Positions 24,616 to 33,376 of a stretch of DNA of 64,000 nucleotides are shown in pieces. The stretch is from Fimbriimonadaceae bacterium. Its GTDB lineage: Bacteria; Armatimonadota; UBA10988. How positions within the stretch are numbered: the stretch's first letter is position 1; each line of letters starts with the position of its first letter. Position numbers and translations under genes: made by a program. The notes beneath the pieces are model-generated. The model was not told the origin of the DNA and made no database searches. It saw only the letters and a list, made by a program, of their open reading frames with translations. The stretch is taken from the NCBI GenBank assembly GCA_020850355.1, contig JADZEX010000020.1:186001-250000 (forward strand). Reading direction: 5' to 3'.

Positions 24616-26595
24616 TCAGAAGGGCAACTGCGACACACTCCGTTGGATCATCGCGATGGCCACGCAGAACATGCCGACCAGACCCATGCCACAGGAGAAG
24701 CCGGCGGTGATCACCGTGGCGTATAGCTTCCACTGCTTCGCGCCGTAGCGCGGGATCAGGTAGAACTGCGCCACCAAGGCACCGATGATCTCCGGGAAGA
24801 TGTTCATCGGCAAGCTGCCCAGCCCTCGGATGAACCCGTAGATAGCCGTGATCGGCAGCTTGAAGAAGGTGAACACCCAGTACAGCACCGCGGCTGTCCC
24901 GAACGACGTCAAGATGATGTCCTGGCGCAGCGCTTTCAGCAGGAAGGCGTTGCCTTCGGCCGTGGCGGTGAACCAGAGCGACTGGTTGAGCGCCTGCAAC
25001 TGCCAGAACTTCTGCGCGTAGGGGTACTGCACACTGGGGATTTCGGCCAGCTTCCAGAGGAACTGCCAGTAGATGAAGCTGGCGATCAACACGATTGGGA
25101 ACATCCAGACCTCGGCCCAGATGATCGACGTGAAGCGCGTCCCGGTCAGCTCGACGATCCGGAACTGCTCTGCCAGACCGGCGTAGTTCTTCACCGGAAT
25201 CGGCGCGAACCAGATGTCGACGCCCTTGTACCCCGACAGGATGAACATCGCCTCCCGCTCGTACGGAATGCCGATGTACTGGCCAGCGATGCCGCGCACG
25301 CGGGCGCTGACGTAGCTCTCCAGCGGCGTCCAGATGAAGCCGAAGAAGACGAAGTACCAGACCGGGAAGCCGGGGATCAGGATCCGACAGAGCGCAATGT
25401 AGAAGCTCGTGGCGACCACGAACATGCCGATGCCCAGGGCGACCGGCATGTCGCCGCGCCCCTCAGGCACCCGCCAACTGACTTCCTTGCGCCCTTCCGC
25501 CTTGCGCCGGCGGGACTCCCGCAGCCAGTCCCAGCCGACGTCGATGATGGACACCAGCGCAATCGCCAGCGCGATGCCGAGCCCCCACGAGAGGTAGAAG
25601 TCGACGCTCGTCGCGAACGAGGTCTGGATGGCGTCCATGCCGTACCGCCAGGTCGGCAGCCGGCCGCTGTAGTACAGGTAGGGGTTCAGGAAGAGCGTAC
25701 CCGCGGCCGCACAGAACGAGCCGATCACGGCGTAGAACGGGACCACCGTGCCGTACAGCACGCTGCCCAGGTTCATCGTGATACCGGTCGCGGTGGCGGG
25801 TAAGAAGCTCTCCGTTTTCTGCGTCAAGTCCAAGAACGGGATGGGAATCAGCTTCAGCGGCTTGCTCAGGATGGCGCCGGTGATCGACGGGATCCCGACG
25901 TAGACGATGCCGAAGCAGATGCCGACCATCGCGCCGACCGAGAACAGCCGCCAGCGCCAGGTCTCGCTCTTGGAGGTGACCTCGGCCAGGGCGGTGATCC
26001 CCTGCGCCGCGATCGGCGCCATTGGGAACGGCAGGTTTTCGATGTCGGAGGTGATCCGGAACAGGCTGTACCCGAAGCCGTACCAAGAGATCCGCTCGAC
26101 CAGGCTGGTCGTGATCGCCAGGATGATCGGAATCTTCCAGTCGGCGTGCAGGAAGGTCCGCTCGACCAGGGCCATCGAGTTTTCGGGAGGCACCACCCAG
26201 CGGGGAATCTGGTCCGAAATGCCGAAGCCCTTGGCCGCCTGCGAGTAGGCGAAGTACTGGTTGTAGATCATCCAACCGAAGTACCCGCCGGCGATGTGCA
26301 GGTTGCCCTGCGCTCGGACCAGGTGGCTGGCGACATAGAAGAGGACGTAGATCTCCTGTCGCGTGAGCTTCTGGAACGAGCGGCGAGCCAGCTCGGCGAA
26401 CAGGATGATGGTCGTCCACTCGGCTGCCGACCCCAGGTCCGAGCCCATCACCAGGCCGAGGTAGATCGACCCGGGGAGGACGCAGAACCCGAGGAACAGC
26501 ATCCCGATGATCGTCTTGAAGTCGAAGCCGTCCTCGAATTCGGTCGGCCGCTCCATCAAGTCGCGGTAGATTTGGAGTTCAGGGTCGAGTCTCAA
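24616..26595 (-). CDS. OPT-like multi-span transporter (DUF6785/DUF6784 type)
   Basis: A 659-residue integral membrane protein with at least twelve hydrophobic helices. It is distantly like oligopeptide (OPT) transporters and resembles the DUF6785/DUF6784 proteins that are common in Armatimonadota and Planctomycetota. Recognisable stretches are NLPFPMAPIAAQGI, TATGITMNLGSVLYG and SGYKGVDIWFAP. Codon use is less GC-rich than in neighbouring genes, as expected for a membrane protein. The substrate is unknown. It is followed by a terminator and preceded at 49 bases by the M28-FtsX fusion gene on the same strand, with which it probably forms an operon. Confidence 0.7.
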   Translation of the reverse strand: MRLDPELQIYRDLMERPTEFEDGFDFKTIIGMLFLGFCVLPGSIYLGLVMGSDLGSAAEWTTIILFAELARRSFQKLTRQEIYVLFYVASHLVRAQGNLHIAGGYFGWMIYNQYFAYSQAAKGFGISDQIPRWVVPPENSMALVERTFLHADWKIPIILAITTSLVERISWYGFGYSLFRITSDIENLPFPMAPIAAQGITALAEVTSKSETWRWRLFSVGAMVGICFGIVYVGIPSITGAILSKPLKLIPIPFLDLTQKTESFLPATATGITMNLGSVLYGTVVPFYAVIGSFCAAAGTLFLNPYLYYSGRLPTWRYGMDAIQTSFATSVDFYLSWGLGIALAIALVSIIDVGWDWLRESRRRKAEGRKEVSWRVPEGRGDMPVALGIGMFVVATSFYIALCRILIPGFPVWYFVFFGFIWTPLESYVSARVRGIAGQYIGIPYEREAMFILSGYKGVDIWFAPIPVKNYAGLAEQFRIVELTGTRFTSIIWAEVWMFPIVLIASFIYWQFLWKLAEIPSVQYPYAQKFWQLQALNQSLWFTATAEGNAFLLKALRQDIILTSFGTAAVLYWVFTFFKLPITAIYGFIRGLGSLPMNIFPEIIGALVAQFYLIPRYGAKQWKLYATVITAGFSCGMGLVGMFCVAIAMIQRSVSQLPF

Positions 26596-26644
26596 CCGTA
26601 CTGCCTCCCGCCGAGCACTTCACGCGCTGCGGCCCGCGGAATCC

Positions 26645-29600
26645 CTACTTCGGCTCGCCTTCGTCGTCAGCGGCCTCCGGCAGCACCTCGGCCTCGGCCG
26701 GGGTCTGACCCGACATCATCAGCTTGCGCTGCGCGATGCGCTCTTCCTCCTCCAGCAGGTACAGCTCCTTCTCCTCGGCGCCGATGGTGCGCCAGATCAG
26801 GAACTGCTTGCGGAGCGTGTTCAGGAAGCGGCGGTTGACGCGCATCCAACTGCTGACGTCGCCGCTCTCGCGCCGCAGCACGATGTCGATCTCGTAGACG
26901 TCCTTCATGTCAATCGCCCGCGTGCGCAGGTTGACATGCTGCGAGACGCCCAGGTCGAACGGCGCCAGCCACGCCATCAGGCTGATCTCGTACCCCAGCC
27001 CGTGCTGCCCCGGCACCTCGGCCAGCTTCGTGCTCTCGGTCACGAAGTCGCCGATGCTGTACTCCTCGTAGGCGTTGAACCACTCCGCCATGAACTTGTT
27101 CATCGCCACGGCCTGCTTGCCGGTGACGCTGAACGGCAGCGGAATGGTCCAAATGTCGCCCTCCGGGTCGGGCACCTGCCAGCGCCGCTCGACACCCGGC
27201 GTGGCCACCTCGCCAGCCTTCTTGGCCGGATACAGCGTACTCAAGAAGACCACGCTGATCACGATGAAGGTCGACCAGATCGCCGCCAACGACGAGTAGT
27301 TCAGCGACAGTCCGGCCAACAGCCCGGTCGCCGCCAGGAAGAACGACAGCACCTGCCCGATCAGGTACCCCAGGATGGCGCCCAGGATCGAGTAGACCAG
27401 CGCCTCCGCCAGGAACAGGATCGCGACGTGCGAGGGCGCCAGGCCGATGCTCGAGAAGATCCCGATTTCGGTGAACCGCTCGTAGACTGCGCCGAGCATC
27501 GTATTGAGGACGATCAGCGCGGCGATCAGCACCGGGATCAGCAGGTCGGCCATGCCCGAGACGGAGGTCGAGTTGACCGAGCTGTAGCGCACGATCTCCT
27601 CGCCCTTACCGGCGTAGAGGTTGAACCCCAGCCGCGGCATCAGCGCGTCCAGCTTCTCCTGCACCATCTTGGCGTTGGTGAAGTTGGTGGCGATCGACCG
27701 CAACGAGCCGCCCATGTTGATCAGCGTCTCGAACGGAATGAAGACCGTCGCGTCGGGCGTCAGGTGGAGGTACTCCTGGAAGCCCTGCTCGCCTTCGCCG
27801 CTCTTGCTCCCGCCGCCGCCCTGCTGCCCCTGCATCTGCTGCATCATGATGAAGTCGACCGGGGTCAGCATCTCGCTGTCGAGGTCCTCCAGTTTCTTCA
27901 ACCGGGCGTTCTCGAAGATCCCGATCAGCTCAAACTCGATGCCGTTGATGCGGATCTTGGTCGACCCGATGTCCTTGGCGTCCAGGTTGAAGGCGTCGGC
28001 GATGCCCTCAGGCAGGATCACCGCGTAGCGGTCGGTGTCGTTGAACCACCGACTGCCCGGCAACAGGCTCCGCCCGATTCCCGAGACCGGATCCTCGTCG
28101 GGTGTCAGCCCCGCGATGGCCTTGGCGTCGTAGTCGGCATTCGACTTGTTCGAGGTGACGTTGACGAAGCTCTGCTCGCCGAGCTCGCTGGTGTAGTACC
28201 AAGCCCGGCCGGCGACCGCGTGGTCCTTGCCAAACTCGTCGTCAAGCAGCCGATAGGCCTGCTCCTCGAGCGGCTTCCAGACCGCGCTGCGGACCATGAT
28301 GCCCTGGTACTTGGGCTTGCCCGGGGCCTTCACGGTGTTGAACTTCAGCCGGTTCACGACCGAGGTGAACGAGAGCACCGTGAAGGTCAGCAGGACCAGC
28401 GTGACACAGGTCAGCGCGGTGCGCAGCGGGCGCCGCCGCATGTTGGAGATGCCAAGGTTGAAGGCCGCCTGGGCCACCCCCATGCGGCCGATGTCGGCGC
28501 TGTGGGTGCCGCCCATCTGACGCTGCAGCTCCTTGAGCTGCTCCTCGAACTTGCTGTAGATGATGAACATCACCAGCGAGCTGAGCGCCAGCATGATGAA
28601 GGCCAGCAAGATGATCACCGGGTTGATGGTGATCTTGAAGGCCGGGTGGACCTGACTGAAGATCAGGAAGACGCCCAGGAAGATCCCCAGGAAGTCGCGC
28701 ACCTGGCGGGCGATCTGCGGCCGCGCGAAGAGCAGGCGCTCGCTGAAGAAGGCGAACGGCAGCAGCAGCGCGAGGTAGAACACGACACCCTTGACGACGT
28801 CGTCGGCGGTCTTCTGAACATCCGGGTAGGCCCGCGACTCCAGCCCGTGGGCCGCCCGCGCGAGCGCCGAGAAGTCCTGGTAACGCCGCTCCCGCAGCGC
28901 CTTCAACGCCGAGTCCTTGCCGCCCGCGGTGAGGCCCAGCAGCTTGCCGGCCTCCTGGTGCAGGGCGTTGATCTTCTCGTTGATGATGCGGTAGCGGGCC
29001 AGCCGTTGGATCCGGAACTCGTTGAGATTCCACATGTCGGAGGCCACGATGTAGGGCGTGTAGTAGATCGCCGGGGTGACCTTGCTGTCCTTGACCTGCT
29101 CCAGCCCGATCTTGGCGGCCGGCAGGTAGACCCCCAGGGCCTGCACCTCATACCCGAAGCCCTCGGCCGCATCGCGGTCGTCGGCGACCTTCGGGAAGTG
29201 CTGGGCGTCGTTCGGCACGGCGGCCTTGGAGGGGTACGAGTTCAGCAGCACGAACCGCTTGGCGGCCAGCCCGGCGCCCATCACCACCTTGAAGCGCGAC
29301 CCGGGCCGGGCAAAGACTACGGCGCTGGTCTCGACGTGCGACTGCCACGGCTCGGGCTTCACCAGGGTGTAGCCGTACATCTGCGGCTCACCATCGGTGC
29401 GGCCGTCGTAGAGGCTGATGGTCTTCAGCACTTCCATCGTCTGCGGATCGACCAGCTCGTACATCGCCACCGAGACACACTCGAAGACGACGATGGTCAG
29501 CTCCCGCCGGGCGATGTCGACGGTGATGTCAATCGGATAGATCGCCGCGCCGTTCTGCCCGCGATCCGGGGCGTAGCGGATCTGCCCGTTCTGCGGGTCC

Positions 29601-31360
29601 AGCGCGTAGGCCTCCAGCGAGCACTTCCCGCCGCCGGAGTTCCAGCCCGAACTGGTCGGCGGCACACCGCGGAACTCGAACTTCGCCTCGGTGCCCTGGA
29701 CCATCTCAATCAGGTTGCCGCGGACCCCCATGTACGACTTGGACGGCGTCCGCAAGACGGCCAGCGCCTGCGGCACCGGCTTGTCCGGAATGAAGCTCTC
29801 GCGCGGGTCGAACTGGGCGACCCGACCGCCGACCGTGGCGAAGCCGCCCTGGCCGTGGATCCGATTGAGACTGGCCCGCTCGGGCAGCGGCACGGCCTCT
29901 TCGTTGAGCACGACATCGTACAGACAGGCCAAGAACCGCGCCTGCTTGAAGACCTTGTCGAAGTCGACGTTCTCGACGGTGTCGAACGGCGTGTCGACCA
30001 GCGGCCGGGAATCGTCGACCGTGCAGAAGGCCACCCCGAGGCCGCCGGCCGAGGTGTAAAACTCACTGCCGAAGGCGGCCTTGCCCGGAATGAAGTTGGA
30101 CCAGACCTTGCCCTGCACCGGGTTGATGCCGTCGGCGAAGGCCTTTTCGGGGTTCTCGCCGAGGCTCTCGGCGATCACCTCGGCCCGCTCGCGGCAGACC
30201 CGGCCGAGGTCGGCGAACTGCTGCCGGACCTGCTCCTTCTGGTTGATGAAGGAGCCCTTGTAGAACATCCCGACGCCCGAGGTCTTCGACCCCACGTCGA
30301 GGCTGCTGTACATCGAGATCGAGTCCGACCCATCGCTGAGCGCCTGGAAGTTCTTGTCGAGGTACTCGCGGGTACCGGCGAGGCCCTGGAAGTGGCCCGC
30401 TGTCAGCAACAGCCGGACCGTCCGGCCGGGCGGGTTGGCGACCAGCAGGCGGGCCAGCTCCAGCAGCGTCGCCACGCCCAGCGCCGACTCGGCCCCCGGC
30501 GCCAGGCTCGGTACCACCGAAATGGAATCGTAGAAGGCCTCCAGCAAGACGGTCTGGCCGGCCAACTGCGGGTTGGTGCCCGGAATCGTGGCAATCAGGT
30601 TGCGCGCGGGGCGCAGCATCCAAGGCATCCGGCAGGTCAGCCGCACCTGCAGCCCCGGCTGCGTGTCGAGCAGCGTGCGCAGGAAGTCGGCGTCGCCACG
30701 CTTCAAATAGAAGCGCGGCATGTCACATGGAATCGAGCTGAACTTGGCTTCGACCTCGCCGCGGACGGTCTCGTTGGGCTCGATGAAGACCACCGCCTGG
30801 GCCCCCAGCCGCGGGGCGTTGAACCATTGCGAGCCGGAGTTGAACTCAACCAGGGCGACGCTGCGTTCGACCTGCTGCCCATCGTAATCTTTGAGGTCGC
30901 TCAGCCCGCCGTAGATCAACTGCCCTTGGATGCCGTTGGGCGGCAACTGGCTGGTGCGCACGAGGTTCGGCCAGAGCGGCCAGAGCGGCACCTTCTGCCC
31001 GAGCGGCGTGCCGTCGGCGCGGAGCACCTGCAACTGCGCCCCGTTGTCGACCGGAATCGGCACCGTGAACTGCTGCACCTGCACATCGCGCACGCCGAGC
31101 CGTTCAAGTTGCTCGCGGAGGTAGGTGGCGGCCTGGTCACAGCCGGGGTAGCCGGTGACCCGCGAGCCAAGCGCGACCAGCTCTTCGACGTAGGTGCGCA
31201 GTTGCTGCTCGTCGACGCTGCTGGCGATCTCGGCGAAGCGCGCCCGGTCGCCGGCGCTCACCACGACCTGCGCCGGCAGGCGGCCAAGGAGCGCCGGCAG
31301 CAGCGCCAGCGCGAGCCACAGACGCAGGCACGAACCGTTGGTGGGACGCGTCGCCGTCAT
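26645..31360 (-). CDS. Giant fusion: degenerate M28 peptidase domain plus FtsX-type permease
   Basis: The real start is ATG 31360 (signal peptide, LWLALALLPALLGRLPAQ), giving 1571 residues; the longer ORF runs through promoters. Residues about 35-450 have an M28 aminopeptidase fold with a PA-like insert (VEELVALGSRVTGYPG, RNLIATIPG). The metal ligands appear replaced: the usual AHYDS reads EAFYDS, GADDN reads GAESA, the catalytic EE reads HF in AGHFQGLAGT, and the last histidine segment reads DTPFDTVEN. A beta-rich region follows. Membrane helices start near 855, and an FtsX-like permease core covers about 970-1400 (RRPLRTALTCVTLVLLTF; AALIVLNTMLGAVYERFTEIGIFSS). The tail of about 170 residues is cytoplasmic. 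No ATPase gene adjoins. It may couple envelope sensing to mechanotransmission. Confidence 0.8.
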   Translation of the reverse strand: MTATRPTNGSCLRLWLALALLPALLGRLPAQVVVSAGDRARFAEIASSVDEQQLRTYVEELVALGSRVTGYPGCDQAATYLREQLERLGVRDVQVQQFTVPIPVDNGAQLQVLRADGTPLGQKVPLWPLWPNLVRTSQLPPNGIQGQLIYGGLSDLKDYDGQQVERSVALVEFNSGSQWFNAPRLGAQAVVFIEPNETVRGEVEAKFSSIPCDMPRFYLKRGDADFLRTLLDTQPGLQVRLTCRMPWMLRPARNLIATIPGTNPQLAGQTVLLEAFYDSISVVPSLAPGAESALGVATLLELARLLVANPPGRTVRLLLTAGHFQGLAGTREYLDKNFQALSDGSDSISMYSSLDVGSKTSGVGMFYKGSFINQKEQVRQQFADLGRVCRERAEVIAESLGENPEKAFADGINPVQGKVWSNFIPGKAAFGSEFYTSAGGLGVAFCTVDDSRPLVDTPFDTVENVDFDKVFKQARFLACLYDVVLNEEAVPLPERASLNRIHGQGGFATVGGRVAQFDPRESFIPDKPVPQALAVLRTPSKSYMGVRGNLIEMVQGTEAKFEFRGVPPTSSGWNSGGGKCSLEAYALDPQNGQIRYAPDRGQNGAAIYPIDITVDIARRELTIVVFECVSVAMYELVDPQTMEVLKTISLYDGRTDGEPQMYGYTLVKPEPWQSHVETSAVVFARPGSRFKVVMGAGLAAKRFVLLNSYPSKAAVPNDAQHFPKVADDRDAAEGFGYEVQALGVYLPAAKIGLEQVKDSKVTPAIYYTPYIVASDMWNLNEFRIQRLARYRIINEKINALHQEAGKLLGLTAGGKDSALKALRERRYQDFSALARAAHGLESRAYPDVQKTADDVVKGVVFYLALLLPFAFFSERLLFARPQIARQVRDFLGIFLGVFLIFSQVHPAFKITINPVIILLAFIMLALSSLVMFIIYSKFEEQLKELQRQMGGTHSADIGRMGVAQAAFNLGISNMRRRPLRTALTCVTLVLLTFTVLSFTSVVNRLKFNTVKAPGKPKYQGIMVRSAVWKPLEEQAYRLLDDEFGKDHAVAGRAWYYTSELGEQSFVNVTSNKSNADYDAKAIAGLTPDEDPVSGIGRSLLPGSRWFNDTDRYAVILPEGIADAFNLDAKDIGSTKIRINGIEFELIGIFENARLKKLEDLDSEMLTPVDFIMMQQMQGQQGGGGSKSGEGEQGFQEYLHLTPDATVFIPFETLINMGGSLRSIATNFTNAKMVQEKLDALMPRLGFNLYAGKGEEIVRYSSVNSTSVSGMADLLIPVLIAALIVLNTMLGAVYERFTEIGIFSSIGLAPSHVAILFLAEALVYSILGAILGYLIGQVLSFFLAATGLLAGLSLNYSSLAAIWSTFIVISVVFLSTLYPAKKAGEVATPGVERRWQVPDPEGDIWTIPLPFSVTGKQAVAMNKFMAEWFNAYEEYSIGDFVTESTKLAEVPGQHGLGYEISLMAWLAPFDLGVSQHVNLRTRAIDMKDVYEIDIVLRRESGDVSSWMRVNRRFLNTLRKQFLIWRTIGAEEKELYLLEEEERIAQRKLMMSGQTPAEAEVLPEAADDEGEPK

Positions 31361-31453
31361 CCGGGGACCCTTTCCTGTCACGGGGGAAGCCGCTTCGCCG
31401 GGCCGCGCGGCAGCCGCGCACGAAGTGCCTCGGCGGCCAGCGTCGACCGCCGG

Positions 31454-31482
31454 ACTATAGCACAAAGCCGATCCATCGTCAA
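31454..31482 (-). promoter_or_regulatory. Near-consensus sigma-70 promoter of the M28-FtsX/OPT operon
   Basis: On the minus strand TTGACG and TATAGT are 17 bases apart, and TGTGC precedes the -10, giving an extended -10 (TRTGn type). The leader would be about 88 bases long. Confidence 0.75.
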
Positions 31483-31606
31483 CTTTGCCCAGCCGCTGCC
31501 AACCAGCCATGGAAGCCGCTTCCCGGGCGCCTTCGCGAGGGCTGTCGCGAGCGCCGCACGGTGGCTTCTTCGGCGGCCGGCGGGCTCCTCCTTCTGACGC
31601 GATGAA

Positions 31607-31635
31607 TTGACAACGCGGGCGGCATCTTGCAGACT
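31607..31635 (+). promoter_or_regulatory. Putative promoter of the TPR gene pair
   Basis: A perfect TTGACA -35 lies 17 bases above CAGACT, a weak -10. The start site would be about 30 bases upstream of the ATG at 31673. Confidence 0.45.
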
Positions 31636-31672
31636 CGCTAACGTCGGCTGAACCGCGATCGGGAGTGGGACG

Positions 31673-32122
31673 ATGGGTGACGATCCACGCTGGGACGAGG
31701 CGCGCGCGGCGCTCAAGGAAAAGCGCTGGCTGGATGCGGTGGCGGCGTTGCAGGCGATCTGCGACGACGACGAGGACGACGCCGAAGCGGCCTGCTTCCT
31801 GGGGGCCTGTTTCGGACAGATCCACGACTTCGTGGCGGCGGAGTTCTACCTCTCGCGGGCCTGCGAAGTGGCGCCCCAGATGCCGCAGGCGCACTTCAAC
31901 CTGGGCCGCTGCTTCGAGCAGCGCCACCGCCTGGAAGAGGCCATTCGCAGTTACGAGAATGCCCTCCGGGCGCAGCGCGACTATGCGCCGGCCCGGGCCC
32001 GCCTGCAGGCGCTGCACGCGGTCACTTCGCCGGATGTCCGGACGGCCGAGGAGGAGGCCGCCCTGGCCGCCGAACACAAGGCCGATGCGGTGCATGTCCG
32101 CGAAGGCCCGACCGAGGCCTGA
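31673..32122 (+). CDS. Small TPR protein
   Basis: A 149-residue soluble protein made of three to four tetratricopeptide repeats (EAACFLGACFGQIHDFVAAE and PQAHFNLGRCFEQRHRLEEA show the TPR consensus), with an acidic patch DDDEDDAEA and a polar C-terminus. There is a GGGAG ribosome site upstream. It is likely a protein-protein adaptor. It precedes the TPR membrane protein by 24 bases and is probably co-transcribed with it. Confidence 0.8.
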   Translation: MGDDPRWDEARAALKEKRWLDAVAALQAICDDDEDDAEAACFLGACFGQIHDFVAAEFYLSRACEVAPQMPQAHFNLGRCFEQRHRLEEAIRSYENALRAQRDYAPARARLQALHAVTSPDVRTAEEEAALAAEHKADAVHVREGPTEA

Positions 32123-32146
32123 CCGGGCGCCGCCCGAGCGCCTGCG

Positions 32147-33352
32147 ATGCAGCCTGCGGAGCAACTGGAACTGGGGCGCGAGGCCCTGCGCCGCCGCGAC
32201 TGGCGGCGGGCGGCCGAGCTGTTGCAGCCGCTCTGCGCGCACTGGCCCGACTCTGCCGACCTGCACCTCTGGTGCGGCCTGGCGTGGCTCCGTCGGCGGC
32301 GCCCGGCGACGGCCTGGCCACTCCTCCAGCGGGCCGTCGAGCTGCGGCCCGACGACCCGGCCGGGCAGTACAACCTCGGTCGCTGCCTGCTCGATCTGCG
32401 CCGCCGCCGCGAGGCGGAGCCGTGTCTGCGGCAGGCGCTGCAGCTCGATCCGTGGCACGAGCCGAGTCGGCTGCTGTTGCGCCGGTTGCGGATCCGCGTG
32501 CCGCGGCCGACGCCCGCCGGCCCACCGCTCGGCGACCGGGCGCTGCGCTCCTGCGAGCTGGCGCCGCTGCTCCGGCACAGCCTGCTGCTCGGCGGGCTGC
32601 TGACGCTGGGGCTGCTGTTACTGGCCGGCACGGCGGCGCTGGCGGGGGCGCCGGAGCGGGTCTGGCAGACCGGGTTGGCGCTGAGCTTCGCGGCCGGCGG
32701 GTTGGTCTGCGCGGCCGGCTTCGGCGGCGGTGTGGTCGCCAACCTGGTGCTGCGGCAGCGGGGGGGCTGGCTGGTTTGCGTCGACGCCGCCACGCCGGCG
32801 TTGCGGCTCAGTGCGGTCGACCCGTTGGTGCCGGCCGAGACCCTGACCTGGCTGGCCTTGCTGTTGTTGCTGGGCCACCTGCTGATCGGCCCGAGCGCCG
32901 CGGCGATGCTGGCGATCTTGCTGGAAGAGTTCCTCGGCTGGGGCGGCGCCGACGCGGTCGGGCTGCTCTGGATGGGCGTGGCGATCGGCGAACTGCTGCT
33001 CCTGGGCGGCGGTTACGTCGCGGCGGCGACGCTGGTGGGGCAGTTCAACACCGCCGCGGCGCGCCGTGGCGGGCTGCGCTTCGGACACCGCTACGACGGC
33101 CCGGTCAGCGAAGTGCTGTGGTTCGATCGGGCCGACGCCAGCCGCCTGGGCCGGTCCATGCTGGCGCTGCCGCTGCTGGCTCTGCTGCTCCCGCTGGTCG
33201 TGCTCCAGGCGACCATCTGGTGGCCGCCGGCGCTGGCGCTGCTGCTGCTGGCACTCTTGCTGTGGTACCTGCTGCCGCCGCTGGCGGTGGCTCTGTATAA
33301 TGGTCTCGCCCGTCGCTGGGGCGGCTGGCAGTTCGAGCTGGCGGCCGACTGA
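32147..33352 (+). CDS. TPR-membrane protein
   Basis: A 401-residue protein. The first 125 residues are TPR-like (ADLHLWCGLAWLRRRRPATAW; PAGQYNLGRCLLDLRRRREAE). The remainder has about six membrane helices, including LLLGGLLTLGLLLLAGTAALA and WLALLLLLGHLLIGPSAAAM, with a soluble segment before the last two. No family is recognised for the membrane part. The orientation would put the repeats in the cytoplasm. It sits between the small TPR gene and tldD, 24 bases from each. Confidence 0.75.
   Translation: MQPAEQLELGREALRRRDWRRAAELLQPLCAHWPDSADLHLWCGLAWLRRRRPATAWPLLQRAVELRPDDPAGQYNLGRCLLDLRRRREAEPCLRQALQLDPWHEPSRLLLRRLRIRVPRPTPAGPPLGDRALRSCELAPLLRHSLLLGGLLTLGLLLLAGTAALAGAPERVWQTGLALSFAAGGLVCAAGFGGGVVANLVLRQRGGWLVCVDAATPALRLSAVDPLVPAETLTWLALLLLLGHLLIGPSAAAMLAILLEEFLGWGGADAVGLLWMGVAIGELLLLGGGYVAAATLVGQFNTAAARRGGLRFGHRYDGPVSEVLWFDRADASRLGRSMLALPLLALLLPLVVLQATIWWPPALALLLLALLLWYLLPPLAVALYNGLARRWGGWQFELAAD
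33296..33301 (+). promoter_or_regulatory. Isolated TATAAT upstream of tldD
   Basis: A perfect TATAAT lies inside the end of the TPR-membrane gene, about 75 bases above the tldD start. No convincing -35 is present 16-18 bases before it and it is coding sequence, so this is only a candidate internal promoter. Confidence 0.25.
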
Positions 33353-33376
33353 GGCCGTCGCACTGAGGTAAGTCGC

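Larger units (their letters stand above)
31361..31672. other. Divergent intergenic region with two promoters
   Basis: This 312-base gap separates the leftward M28-FtsX gene and the rightward TPR gene. It holds a very good promoter toward the left, a fair one toward the right, and a stretch of about 120 bases between them in which I see no gene, RNA or clear operator. Confidence 0.6.

Noticed and set aside
26936-27300. Possible separate small gene at the C-terminal end of the M28-FtsX fusion
   Set aside because: The frame is continuous with the permease, with no internal ribosome site or stop, so the tail belongs to the fusion.
26936-31597. 1553-residue + strand ORF
   Set aside because: It is fully antisense to the M28-FtsX gene, has shadow-type composition (H, R, Q and V rich) and reads through the divergent promoter region.
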